From positions 124,001 to 188,000 of the forward strand of contig JAHQIY010000044.1 in the NCBI GenBank assembly GCA_019054805.1: a stretch of DNA of 64,000 nucleotides. The letters are read 5' to 3'. The translations under genes were made by a program, and so were the position numbers. Below are positions 34,777 to 45,513 of this stretch, one piece after another. How positions within the stretch are numbered: the stretch's first letter is position 1; each line of letters opens with the position of its first letter. Origin of the DNA: Brachionus manjavacas. Taxonomy: Eukaryota; Rotifera; Eurotatoria; Ploima; Brachionidae. A model generated the notes under the pieces. It did no database searches. It had not been told where the DNA came from and worked only from the letters and a program-made list of their open reading frames with translations.

Positions 34777-35929
34777 ATGAAAAATTGGATATACCTCATT
34801 TTTGTGCTGATGCCATTGTGCCACGCATCGCTCAGTTGGCTGTAAGAACCCGCCAATTTAAATTTTTTTCAAATTTTTTTAAATTTAACTTTTGAAACAG
34901 ATCAATAGCACATGTCACACATTTGTCAAAAAATATGAGCCAAGCGCAAATTTGCGACAACTTGGCCGGATGGACCAACATACAAAAAAAATTCTGCCGC
35001 GAACATTTTGACTTTATGGACATCATTTACCATGCAGCCAAAATTACTCTGTCCGAGTGTCAAAGCCAATTCAAAAGTCGAAGATGGAACTGTTCCACGT
35101 CCAACAATCCAAATGTTTTTAATCGTCTACCAGAGTCTGGTTTACGAGAAGCTGCTTTTGTGTACGCATTGTCTTCAGCTGCTTTGACCTACTCAATAAC
35201 AAGTGCATGCAGTGAGGGAAAATTGGCTGGCTGCAGTTGTGATGAGACAAAAAAAAGACCCATCAGAAATGGTCACTTGTGGTATGGGTACAAAATTATA
35301 GATAAAAATTAAAAAAAAAAATATTTTTTTTTATTAAAAAAAGGTGTTCTGATAACATAGCGTATGGGATGGCAGTGGCCGAGAGTTTTTTGGACCCTCG
35401 ACTGAGAAAAAGAGTAAATTTGTTGGTGGTCAACTTGCACAATTTTGAGACTGGTCGCAAAGTAATTGAAAAAAATATGAACAGACAATGTAAGTGTCAC
35501 GGTGTTTCGGGTGCTTGTGAGATTAAGACTTGTTGGCGATCGATGCCTTCTTTTTCGCTCATTGGAACAAAGCTAAAAGAAAAGTATGATGCAGCAGTAC
35601 AGGTCAATGTGGAGAGAAAAATGAACCGGAAAAGAGTGGTGGCGCGGAATAGAGCACTGACTAGTTTGTCTAAAAATGAATTGGTTTATGTTAGAAATAG
35701 CCCGGATTTTTGCAGACCGATTCCGCGGCTTGCCACCTATGGCACTAGGGATCGAGTTTGTAACAAGACATCTCGAGGCATTGACAGTTGTGATTTGTTG
35801 TGTTGCGGTCGGCCGTATGTCACTCAGCTTGAAGTGGTTTCGTACAAATGTAATTGTACATTTAAATGGTGCTGTTCAGTCATTTGTAAAGAGTGTAAAA
35901 AAATTCAAGAGGTAACAAGATGTAGATAA
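34777..35929 (+). CDS. Wnt4: Wnt ligand, Wnt4-like
   Basis: Exons 34777-34841, 34901-35287 and 35344-35929 give 345 residues, normal for Wnt. A secreted, lipidated signal that binds Frizzled. Signal peptide: MKNWIYLIFVLMPLCHASLS. Landmarks: CQSQFKSRRWNCST, LREAAFVYALSSAALTYSIT, CSDNIAYG, the acylated Ser in CKCHGVSGACEIKTCW, SPDFCRPI, GTRDRVCNKTS, and the C-terminal Cys knot region DLLCCGRPY and FKWCCSVICKECKK. The second donor is best read as GG/GTACAA at 35287/35288, which restores the conserved W-x-G-CSDN; using the earlier GT would delete two residues. Subfamily: the RWNCST, EAAFVYA, LVYVRNSPDFC and NKTS features fit Wnt4 best; Wnt16 is the main alternative, so the symbol is tentative. 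Confidence 0.9.
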
Positions 35930-36366
35930 GACAAGTGCTTAGATCTCAGTGTGTATTTTGTTTATCTATTAAAAACAATTGGTACATTTTTTGTTTGATC
36001 CATTCAATTAGTTAAGAATATGTTTTTACAAGTGACCTCAATTATTTTTTTTTTGATAAATTTATTTAATTTTTTTTGTAATTTAAATAATTCAATTTTT
36101 TGAATAAAATTTTTTGATAGAAAGTTTTGAACCATTAATTAAAAAGGATCACGTGTCCTCACTACTAGTAAAACTATCTTGACTACTTTAAAATTTTTTG
36201 CTGCTATTTAAATTAATAATATTTAGGTTTTCTAAGCTTCTTATCAGATATCTAATTTGCAAGCAATAAAAAATATTATTTCTTTAAAAGTATTTTTAAA
36301 TCAGTCAAAAATTTAAATTTTTATTTAAATTAGTTTTTTCTTGATTTTTATTTTTGATTTTTTAAA

Positions 36367-36450
36367 TCTGAAGGAGCTTATTTTTTATTTTATTTTTAAT
36401 CTGAAAGAGCTTTAGCTCGGCTCAGATAAAACAAATAAATAAATAAATAA
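36367..36450 (+). mobile_element. Retrotransposon 3' tail fragment
   Basis: Contains GAAAGAGCTTTAGCTCGG followed by AAACAAATAAATAAATAAAT, nearly the same as the end of the LINE copy at 42334-42374. A partial second copy of AATCTGAAGGAGCTT precedes it. No coding remnant is attached, so this is a very short 5'-truncated insertion. Confidence 0.65.
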
Positions 36451-36938
36451 TTATTTTATCAGTCAATTAATTTATTTGTCATCAAATTTAGTTTTTTTGT
36501 CAGTCCATTAATTGATGTCCAAAAGAAATTTAATGTTAATTTATTTTTTTTTACGCCAATTTATTTAAAATTATGGTAAAATATTTTTGCTTTAAACTGA
36601 ATCAAATTATTAAAGTTCTTACACAAATCATCGATCTGCATCTTAAGAATTAAGCAGTCCAAAAACAAAAATCTCAAAAAAAAAACCAAGCATCTAAGAA
36701 TTTTACTAAAGCAATATAAAAAATAGAAATAAATGCTCATTTTTAAAATTTAAATAATTTGAATTGAGAAAAAAAAATTGAAAAATTCTTCTTAATAAAA
36801 TTGATAATTTTTTTGACATAGATTTACTGCTACAAAAAATTGAATACCAATGAAATCTGCATAGATAAACTACGACTGTATTTTGCCCAAAAGAACGAAG
36901 ACTGTCCTTTATTCATTGATCAGTTGTCATAAAATGGA

Positions 36939-37147
36939 TCAATTTTGTAGCGTCGATCAGTCTTTTCAAAGTAAAATTGATATATATTTTTCTTTTAAAT
37001 CTTTTTTTTATTTTTAATTAATAATAATTATTTTTGTGTCTGAGATAATTTCAATTTTGTAGCGTCGATCAGTCTTTTCAAAGTAAAATTGATATATATT
37101 TTTCTTTTAAATCTTTTTTTTATTTTTAATTAATAATAATTATTTTT
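36939..37147. repeat. 97-bp direct duplication
   Basis: The stretch beginning TCAATTTTGTAGCGTCGATC at 36939-37035 is repeated without visible change at 37051-37147, with 15 bp between. Perfect identity in AT-rich intergenic DNA means it is recent, or an assembly artefact. Confidence 0.9.
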
Positions 37148-38508
37148 ATCATAAAAATAATAAATAAGTTATTTATTATTTTTATTCAAATTCAATTACT
37201 TTCTATTTTTAAAAAACTAAAAACTTTTTTTTATTTTAATCATTTTTTTTACAATAATTGGGTTTAAACGAAGGCGTTAGCCTTTCGGACGTACATGGGG
37301 ATCACTCCCAAATTATATTTTAAATAAAAAAATAAATAATAAAAAATAATTCCTAAAAATAAAATTTGTTTTTTAATTTTTTTCTTCCCATTCTTTAACA
37401 TGCAAATTTGATTAATACGATGTCTATTTTTTTCGCCCAAACACATCCTATTAGCCAGACTCGACTTTATTGCTTCGAATTTTGAAAAAGTTTCGAAAAA
37501 AAATTTCGCACTGATAAAAAATTATTTCTCATTTTGGAAGGGTGCAAAATTCCCTACGGTCAAAATTAGCAAAAAAATGAACTTTTAGATAAAATCAAAC
37601 ACCTGGGGCAATGTTAAAAAAGACTCATTTAAAAGACTATCATATGTGTATTTAATAAAAGTCGAAAGTACGAAATATAATTACAAATTACTCAAGCTCA
37701 TTCTAAATGTCAGCCTTGGAACTTGAAAATGAAAAATTTTATTTTCAACAAAAAAATCGAAATAAATCAAGCTAAAGTTTTTTCGCACTAAATTTAAATT
37801 TTGTTTTGTTAAAAAAAGACAAATTGTAAAACAATTAAGGCCATTTGAAATTTTGCCTTTTTAAAAATTTCTCCAAACATTAAATTAAAATTGAGATTTA
37901 AATTTTTTCCAATTAAAAAATAAGATAAAAGTATAAAAAAAACAATCTTATCAATAAAATAAAATTAATTATCATAAGCATTCATTTTACTCTGAATATT
38001 TTGTTTTAAAAATAAACGCAATTTCCGACACCTTTGGAAAAAAGAGTCCGCTGAAACAAAATTTTCAAAATCTTAGTTCTTTGACTTAAAAAAAAGCTCC
38101 TTCACAAAAAATACATAATAATAAGTGTGTATTTTATGAAAAAAATTGCTAAATAAAAATTTTCTCGGATCGAACTTGAACATACGGCCGACAAAAAAAG
38201 AAAAAAAATCCAAATTATCTCAGACACCAATGTGTATAAATATATTGAATGCATTTAAGAAAATTAATTTGTATAATCAAACACATTGAGCTCAGCAAGC
38301 TCACACTAAAGTGTGCACCAAAACCATGTAAAGACTAAAAAACTAGCATTTCAATTTCTGTGTCGTTTATTTCACATGAAAGAAAAAAAACATTTTCTTT
38401 TCACCAAGCATTGGCACAGCTCATTTCTCTCTTAAATGGGACCCGAGGCCAAAGCAAATACTTTTAGATGATCCATTTAGATTGCGACATGGTTGACTGC
38501 TTTGCTTA

Positions 38509-38518
38509 ATTGGCCAAT
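38509..38518. promoter_or_regulatory. Palindromic CCAAT element upstream of CARM1
   Basis: ATTGGCCAAT holds a CCAAT box on each strand, about 75 bp upstream of the TATA box of CARM1. The position suits NF-Y binding. Confidence 0.45.
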
Positions 38519-38591
38519 CTAATGACAAACATTTATCATGTCAATAAATCGAACTTACATTAGATAGGTCAAACCATGGCAGCATTTTTCC

Positions 38592-38599
38592 TATAAATA
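38592..38599 (+). promoter_or_regulatory. TATA box of CARM1
   Basis: TATAAATA lies 56 bp before the CARM1 ATG, leaving a predicted 5' UTR of roughly 25-30 bases, with a CCAAT element further upstream. Confidence 0.55.
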
Positions 38600-38647
38600 C
38601 TTGACTTTTGCTAACCATAGATCATCAAATTTTAGAAAAGCCAAATC

Positions 38648-41169
38648 ATGAGCCAAAGCCTCAAAATCGACTTCGTCATCCTCAGCAAGCTGGACAAGGA
38701 GGGCAACCTGAATTTGCTTCACGCCAAGCCGCTCTCACTAGAGCTCCTCAACCAAGTGCCCGACTCGGCGCTCATTTTTTCCGAGGACAAAAAAACCAGC
38801 CTGTTCAAGTACACCATAGGCAAGGAGGTCGAGTACGCCAAACTGGGCACCAACAAAGTCATCATCAACACCAACACGGACAGCATCAGCATCCAATTTG
38901 CCAAAGAGTGCGAAAAGTGCGAATTTCTGGCCACACTGAGCGAAATTCGCAATGGCAAAAAGAACTCTTTGTTCGAGCAGCGCACCGAAGAGTCATCGGC
39001 AGTGCAGTACTTCCAGTTCTACTCGCTGCTTTCTCAGCAGCAGAATATGATGCAGGACTATGTGCGCACCGCGACCTATCAGCGCGCCATCTTCGACAAC
39101 TCTGTGGACTTTGAGGGCAAAGTGGTGTTGGACGTGGGCGCCGGCTCAGGCATCCTGTCATTTTTTGCGGCACAGGCAGGCGCAGCTAAAGTGTACGCAG
39201 TCGAGGCCAGCTCAATGGCGCAGCATGCCACTTCTCTGGTCAAAGCAAATGGCATGTCCGGTAAAATAAAGGTGATAGCGGGCAAAATCGAGGACATCGA
39301 TCTGCCCGAGAAGGTGGACGTGATCATATCGGAGCCTATGGGCTACATGCTGCTCAATGAACGCATGCTCGAGAGTTATCTGCATGCCAAGAAGTTTTTG
39401 AAGCCGAATGGCAAAATGTACCCCACTCAGGGCGATCTGTATGTGGCTCCGTTCACTGACGAAGCGTTGTTTATGGAACAGGCCGCCAAAGCTAACTTTT
39501 GGACCCAGAATTCTTTCTATGGCATCGACTTGAGCGCACTCAAGCCTGTCGCTTTTGAAGAGTACTTTAAACAGCCTGTGGTGGACACTTTCGACCCGAG
39601 GATTATTATTTCACCGCCGGTCAAGCACACCTTTGACTTTTTGACCGCCACTGAAGAAGATTTGCTGAGCATTGAGATTCCGGTCAAGTTTGATGTGCAG
39701 GCTGCATCGGTGGTCCACGGTCTAGCTTTCTGGTTTGACGTGGCTTTCATTGGAACCACGTAAGTTCAGTTTTTTATATAAAAATAGAATCAATTTTTAT
39801 TTTTTTAGTTTTATTAATTAAAAATTTAGGATGAAAAGTTTTAATTAAGTGGCAGTCATATAAAAATTTTATTGTTAATAGGATTTAATTTCTTCTAATT
39901 GATTCTGTATAAAGATATTTTTGTTTATAAATAGAAATATTTAGATGAATGGATATGGACGATTTGTTGTACAAAAAAATTCAGACTTATACAGGCTGAA
40001 AAGAAGGTTTATTTGATTCAAGCTGAAGCTAGAGTCATTGTCTTTAAATTATTAAAAAAAATTCAAAATTTGAGTCAAGGATTAAAAATTAAGTGACAAA
40101 AAAATATTATTAAAAGAGTAAATTTTTATAGCTTATAAAACATTTTTTCTGTAACCATTAAAAGATAATTTGGTGACTGGCATTTAAACACAATGTTTAA
40201 TAAATGTTTTAAAAGAAATTTCCAATTTGATTATTAAGATTTTAAATTTTTGGAAAACAGTTTTTTTTATTTAAACTTAAAATAATGAATTTAAAAAAAA
40301 ATTTCCGCCATGACAAATAGATATAATTTTTACCCAACAAAAAATATTTTAAAACTCTTACTATGTTTTTTAAAAACAAAATCAAAATTTTAATTACAAA
40401 AAAGTTTTGTTTTTTAAGTAATTAATCAAGTTTCATTTGGTTATTTGGTTAATATAAGTTAAAAAAAAACACGTGACCAGCAAAAATTTTTTAATTCTTT
40501 TTTATAAATTTTTTGCCAAGAATCTCGATCAGCTTGAAAATCAGCTTCAAGTTTCAAAATTCTTTATAAAATAAAATAGAATTTATTTTATTTATTTAAT
40601 TGTCTTATTAAAAAAATACTTAATTAATAATTGATAAGCAAGAAAATTAATTTATCTCCTATTTTCCTTTAAGGACTCAAACATGGCTTTCAACTGCACC
40701 GACTCAGCCACTTACCCACTGGTACCAGGTTCGTTGCTTGTTTCCACAGCCTTTTTTGGTCACTCGAGCAGCTCAGCTTGTAGGCAAAGTGAGCCTCAAG
40801 ACTAATAAGAGACAAAGCTATGACGTTTCGATGATGGTCACTGTCGAAGGATCGACCCAAGTATTCTCAAACACTCTGGACTTGAAAAATCCCTACTTTA
40901 GATACAACGGCCAGGTGGCACTGCCTGCCGGACACTTTCACGAATCTCCCACTGAATATTACTTGAACCAGTATTCGACAATGGTCAATCAGAGTCAAGG
41001 ATACCAACAGCAATCTCAAGGTGAGTAAATTTTGCCATTTTGATATTTTTGTTTTAAATTTTTTTTAGATAATTTAAGCAATCAATTAGCGGACACCCAG
41101 TTTTTTAATGGATCGCATAAAAATGGACACAGTAATCATGTCGAAAAAACTGCTCACGCTGCTCATTAA
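38648..41169 (+). CDS. CARM1: CARM1 / PRMT4, protein arginine methyltransferase
   Basis: Exons 38648-39759, 40674-41020 and 41069-41169 give 519 residues (human about 608). CARM1 places asymmetric dimethylarginine on histone H3 and RNA-processing and transcription factors. Order: an N-terminal PH-like region of about 110 residues; the [20 protein letters not shown] helix; SAM motif VLDVGAGSG at 160-168 and VYAVEAS; the double-E loop [15 protein letters not shown] near 228-242; [14 protein letters not shown]; the THW loop [18 protein letters not shown] and [12 protein letters not shown]. The C-terminus after the barrel is short and Gln/His/Asn-rich; mammals have a longer transactivation tail. 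Exon 1 is far richer in G+C and in C/G-ending codons than most exons in this window, which may reflect strong expression. Intron 1 is 914 bp, intron 2 is 48 bp. Poly(A) signal at 41334-41339. Confidence 0.95.
39760..40673 (+). other. First intron of CARM1
   Basis: 914 bp of AT-rich DNA between GT at 39760 and AG at 40672-40673. I see no gene, repeat end or other structure in it. Confidence 0.7.
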
Positions 41170-43152
41170 ATTTTAAATAGTCAATTGAAATTAAAGGTGA
41201 AAATTTTGAGAAAATTTACTTCAACTATTTAGATTTTAAATTAGAGTAGTTTTTTTTTAAACTTTTTTTCGTAATTTTATAAGCATCAAATAAGCTTATA
41301 TTTGAATTGGACATGTTTTTTTCTCTTAATTTAAATAAATTGAAATTTTTTTTTATTTAAAGTAATTAAAAATTTATAACATTTTTAAAATTATACAGAT
41401 TATTTTTTAACAAATAAAAAATTAATTTCGATATTTTGATCTAAATTCATCTTCTTCTAGATCTTTGAAATTTAATAAACATTTTTGCTTTCACAAAAAA
41501 AAAAACATTCAACTTTTAAATTTAATTAACTAAAGCTGTTTTATAAATAAGGAATTGTAGGTGTAGGAATTTTCAGTGGGTGAAATATCTATTTTTGAGA
41601 AAATAAATCTTTTATCTTAAAGTATTCTTTATTCACGAAAAACTTGAAGTTTAAACTATAAAAATGCATTAAAAAAGCAAAAGATGTAAAAAAAAATCAT
41701 CAAAAATAGTTTCAGTTTTTTTAAAAAATTTGCTTTGAAATGACCAACTCTTTGTCAGTCCATTAATTGAAAGCCTTTTTTATATACAAGGGTTTAAATT
41801 AAAAGAAATTTAATGGTCGTGTTCAGTAGTCTTTTCTAGCTAAAAAAAAGAGAGTGATAATCTTAACTTAAAAATTTATGGAAACAGGATAATGAACCAA
41901 AAAGAAATCAAGTTTCTTGGTATAAAATTTGATTCTAAGTTAAACTTTAATATACTAGTAGACGAAATTAAAGAACGCTGCAACAAAAGGCTAAATATTA
42001 TTAAGATATTGTCAAACGAAAAATGGGGTCTCAATCAAAACACACTTGGAAATTTATATAAATCTTTAGTCGGATCGATTTTAGACTATTCTTTTCCTTG
42101 CTTTAATTCATTTTCAGAAAATAATATCAAAAAACTACAAGCAATTCAGAATACAGCAGTAAGATCTATCTTTAAGTTAAAATATGATACTCCCTCCAAC
42201 ATCGTAACAATCTTTTCCAATTTATATCTTTTCAACTTTCATTTTTTTAGCTTATTTACTCTATTTTGATTCTTTTTTTTTATCTCATTTTATTAACTTT
42301 AATTTTATTTTTATTTTATTTTTTAACTTATTCTGAAGGAGCTTTAGCTCGGTAAAGAAAACAAATAAATAAATGGTTTAAAATAAAATAAGTAGAATTA
42401 AATAACTATTAAAAAATAACTATTTTTTTAACCAATTTATGAAAAAAAACAACTTTTTTAAATTTTCGATTTTTCGAAAAAAAAAACATCTTTCAAAAAT
42501 TTTGAATTTTGAATTGGCCGTTTTGAATTTTACCAAATTTAACCAAAATTATCTCAAAATCCTGAAAACTTACGCAATTTTTCGTAAAATACCTCTTTCT
42601 CACTTTTCGGATTTTGCGTTAATTTACGTAAAATGTGGTAAAATTTTGTTAATTAACGATATTTTACGTAATTTTTCGTAAAATACTGTTATCAAATCAC
42701 CACTGTATGTTTCAATTTTATTTTGTTGTCATATGAACTAATATAAATTAATTAATTTTTTTTGATAAACTAAAAATTCTTTAGATAAATTTCATCTTCT
42801 AGAATATTATCCTCTAATATTTTTTTAATAGTTTTTTTTATATATAAAATAAGCGTGATAAAAAATAATTGAAAAAAATATAGAAAAGACTGCTAAACTT
42901 AGGTTCTAACATATGCCAAAAAAATAGTTGAGTCTATTTTTAGATGATTTTTTTTTCTTTATCTTTTTCCTTACAGTTTCTTTTATTTTTCTTTCAAAAA
43001 TTTTTAAAAGAAAGAAAGAAAAAATATTCGAGCAAAAGCTAGATAAAAGGAATAGTTGACGAAGAAGACGGCTATCAATTAGTTTTTCAAAAAAAAAAAC
43101 TGAAAAATATTAATAAAATTGTATCCTTAAGTATTTATTTACAAAATCAAAC
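41170..43152. other. Convergent intergenic region CARM1-CDS
   Basis: 2 kb with the CARM1 3' UTR (poly(A) signal 41334-41339), a LINE fragment (41892-42374) and a cluster of TTCGTAAAAT/TTACGTAAAAT words (about 42560-42700). A word GTCAGTCCATTAATTGA at about 41755 also occurs near 36499, each followed within 60 bases by AAAGAAATTTAATG. Confidence 0.6.
41892..42374 (+). mobile_element. 5'-truncated non-LTR retrotransposon fragment
   Basis: A plus-strand frame (125 codons) reads as the C-terminal RT region of a jockey/CR1-like element: IKFLGIKFDSKLNFN, CNKRLNIIKILSNEKWGL, LYKSLVGSILDYSFPCF and KKLQAIQNTAVRSIFKLKYD, a typical order. The catalytic RT core is missing. It is followed by a 3' UTR ending GAAGGAGCTTTAGCTCGG and AAACAAATAAATAAAT. 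It is distinct in sequence from the copy in the VPS35L intron but of the same broad clade. Dead copy. Confidence 0.85.
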
Positions 43153-44292
43153 TTAATTAATAATATCTTCAAAATGAGTCTTTAAGAATTCAACTTTTTT
43201 ATCGTTGGGTTCTGTAAGAAAGCTTTGATAGTTCACAGCCCCAATAGGCTCATAAATTATGTAATTGATATAGAAATAAATAAAAGTTTGATACAAAAAT
43301 TGGCAGTCAAGTCTGTCCAATATGCCTCCATGTCCAGGTATAGTGCTTCCGAAATCTTTGATATCATAAGCCCTTTTAAAACCACTGGCAAAAAATCCGC
43401 CAAAAGGTCCCAATGTTGAGGCCAAAAACGAAAAAACAAAAGCATGAAACTGGAATGGCTCAATGAAAATTTCAACTCTCTCTAAAATGGTGTAATTTCT
43501 AGGTCGAAATATTTCACCAATTTGACATTGATCTACCACAAACCAGTTTTGCAAATAATCATATTTTAGTGGACACAAAAAAAAATTAAATTTGCACATA
43601 TACGCAGATAAAGAGTAGCCAAATACAAGACTTAGTATCAAGGCACCTAAAAAACCTTCCCATGTTTTTCTTGGAGATACTTCGATAAGTTTGTGCCTAC
43701 CGCACACTTTGCCAATAATATAAGCCGCTACGTCATTGAATATTATAGTTATAAGTGGCAGCAGAAACCAAATAAGGCCTTTGGAAAAATACTTTATGCT
43801 CATGGCGTCAGGTATAACCAAAACTCCAGTACATAGATGTACATATCCGAGCATTGAATATTGCTTAAAGTAATTTAATTTATCTAGTTTTGCTACAAAA
43901 ATGACCAGTCCGAATATGTAGAAAGAGAAGCACAATAGTCCGTGATACTTTATGATGGGTTTTAGAAAAAAGTGCATTTGGAGATCTTGACCAAATTCGT
44001 CATAAATCGATTGTCCGATGAAGGCATAAGCGCCGAGCAGATACAAGAACCAACTGAGTGTAGAAACATGCCAAAGGTGTTCACATTTGTAGGATTTTAG
44101 ACCTATCTTTAATAACTCGTCAAACGATTTGGTAATTGATAGAATATTGCAAACAAAAATGGGCACTGGTCCCATGTATATGACCATAATGAAGCCGACT
44201 GCCATTGCAAGTCCGGATATTGTTCGGATTAATGGATTTTTTAGCAAATAACTTGAATGAACGTGGTCTTCTTTTAGAGGCTGGACTTTCAT
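43153..44292 (-). CDS. CDS1: CDP-diacylglycerol synthase (phosphatidate cytidylyltransferase)
   Basis: Intronless, 379 residues from the ATG at 44292. It converts phosphatidate and CTP to CDP-diacylglycerol, the precursor of phosphatidylinositol and cardiolipin, in the ER membrane. Eight or so hydrophobic segments are visible. The family signature is intact near the C-terminus: SGFKRAYDIKDFGSTIPGHG then GILDRLD. Also FNDVAAYIIGKVCGRHKL, SPRKTWEGFLGA and FFASGFKRAYDIKDF. The frame is open 20 codons further to 44352, but those codons are nearly pure A/T and read like 5' UTR, so I chose the inner Met (MKVQPLKEDHVHSS). Human CDS1 and CDS2 are about 450 residues; here the N-terminus is shorter. 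The absence of introns, when all neighbours have them, suggests a retrocopy or complete intron loss. CDS1 versus CDS2 cannot be separated. Confidence 0.94.
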   Translation of the reverse strand: MKVQPLKEDHVHSSYLLKNPLIRTISGLAMAVGFIMVIYMGPVPIFVCNILSITKSFDELLKIGLKSYKCEHLWHVSTLSWFLYLLGAYAFIGQSIYDEFGQDLQMHFFLKPIIKYHGLLCFSFYIFGLVIFVAKLDKLNYFKQYSMLGYVHLCTGVLVIPDAMSIKYFSKGLIWFLLPLITIIFNDVAAYIIGKVCGRHKLIEVSPRKTWEGFLGALILSLVFGYSLSAYMCKFNFFLCPLKYDYLQNWFVVDQCQIGEIFRPRNYTILERVEIFIEPFQFHAFVFSFLASTLGPFGGFFASGFKRAYDIKDFGSTIPGHGGILDRLDCQFLYQTFIYFYINYIIYEPIGAVNYQSFLTEPNDKKVEFLKTHFEDIIN

Positions 44293-45513
44293 GTTAAATA
44301 TTAAAGAATTTTTATTTAATTTTAAATTAAATTTATAATTTATGAATTTCAAAAACTATTTTTATTAGTGTTATTTTTAGAGTGTTTTTTTGGGCAGGAC
44401 AAAGTTATTCCTTATGTGAAATAAAAGAGAATAAAAGAGATTTAAATTTTAAATTACACTTTTTATTGATATTTATTAGGGATGTTATTTTTTTTAAATG
44501 ATAGAATAACTTTCCCTACCAAAAATAAAAATTTTAGAGAAACAAAATTTTAGAGTTTTTAAAACTTTATTTTAAAATTATTTAAAATCCAAAAAATATT
44601 AGTTTATTGAGTTCAGTAAGCGAAGCGATGGGATTACCTTGTAGGAAATTTTAAATACAGTTGTTAAATTTTTGTTGAGGGTAATGAATTGAAAAAATGA
44701 AAATTAATTTTTCTTAATATCTTTTAAATTTTTTATCTATAAAATATTAAAGAATATTTCTTTGTCTAATATATTTTTTTAACAATTTAAGCTGAAACTT
44801 AAATACTGAATATTTGTATGTTATTTGCACGATAATTTTAATTGTATTAGCTGAACTAAATTTTAAATAAATCCATAATAGTTTTTAATAGCTAATATAC
44901 TTTTTCAGTCGAAATTCAGGTTATAGTTTAAAAAGGAATGGATTTAATACTATTTAACCATTTCAAATTTTGTTTGAATGAGAGGGTGCAATTTCGAAAG
45001 AAAAAATTAAAAAAGTAAATTTTATTTTGAATTAAACTAAATTGAGATAAAAAGAATATTTTAAAAATTTTACAAAAATTGTGGTTTTTGGCTTTAGTGC
45101 AGTACAAAATACGAAAAATTTTTACTATATTTAATTTTTAATTAAAAAAATACTTTTCTTCTTTTTAGGCTAAATTATATAATTTAAAAAAAAATCTCTT
45201 AATTTAATAAAGCCAAAAGTTAATAATTCGGGAATAAAAGCAATCTAATTCGTTTTTTATTTTATGTAAAAACAAGAAAAAAGATTAATAAAAATTATCT
45301 TCATTTTAATTAAATTTTTATATCTTTAAAAAAGTTAATAGCCACTTTTCTTTTGGTCGAATGGTCATTTTTCTAAATTTCAAATTTAAAGTAAATCTCA
45401 AAATCTAAAAAATGCTCGTTTAAAAATTATTCAAAAATTAACAAAATTTTTAGATTAGATTTTTTTATGACCAAAAATATCAACTGTTAAAAATTAGCTA
45501 ATTTATAAAAAAT
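44293..45513. other. Intergenic region CDS-unknown gene
   Basis: 1.2 kb of AT-rich DNA holding the CDS promoter and the 3' end of the gene at 45514. One slightly GC-richer patch near 44610-44650 (AAGCGAAGCGATGGGATTAC) has no match I recognise. Nothing else is supported. Confidence 0.55.

Larger units (their letters stand above)
35930..38647. other. Intergenic region Wnt-CARM1
   Basis: 2.7 kb, AT-rich. It contains a retrotransposon tail (36367-36450), a 97-bp direct duplication (36939-37147), a hairpin CGAAGGC-GTTA-GCCTT around 37269-37287 followed by an A-rich run, two adjacent hairpins at about 38287-38315 (GAGCT/AGCTC and CACAC/GTGTG), and the CARM1 promoter elements. A minus-strand ORF at 37264-37446 has no support. 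Confidence 0.6.

Noticed and set aside
35676-35915. 79-codon ORF inside Wnt exon 3
   Set aside because: Out-of-frame shadow of the Cys-rich Wnt C-terminus.
38608-39327. Overlapping ORFs in other frames at CARM1
   Set aside because: GC-rich coding DNA leaves alternative frames open; the methyltransferase frame has all the motifs.
42439-42681. 80-codon plus-strand ORF
   Set aside because: Phe/Lys/Asn-rich reading through the GTAAAAT word cluster; looks like a by-product of the repeat.
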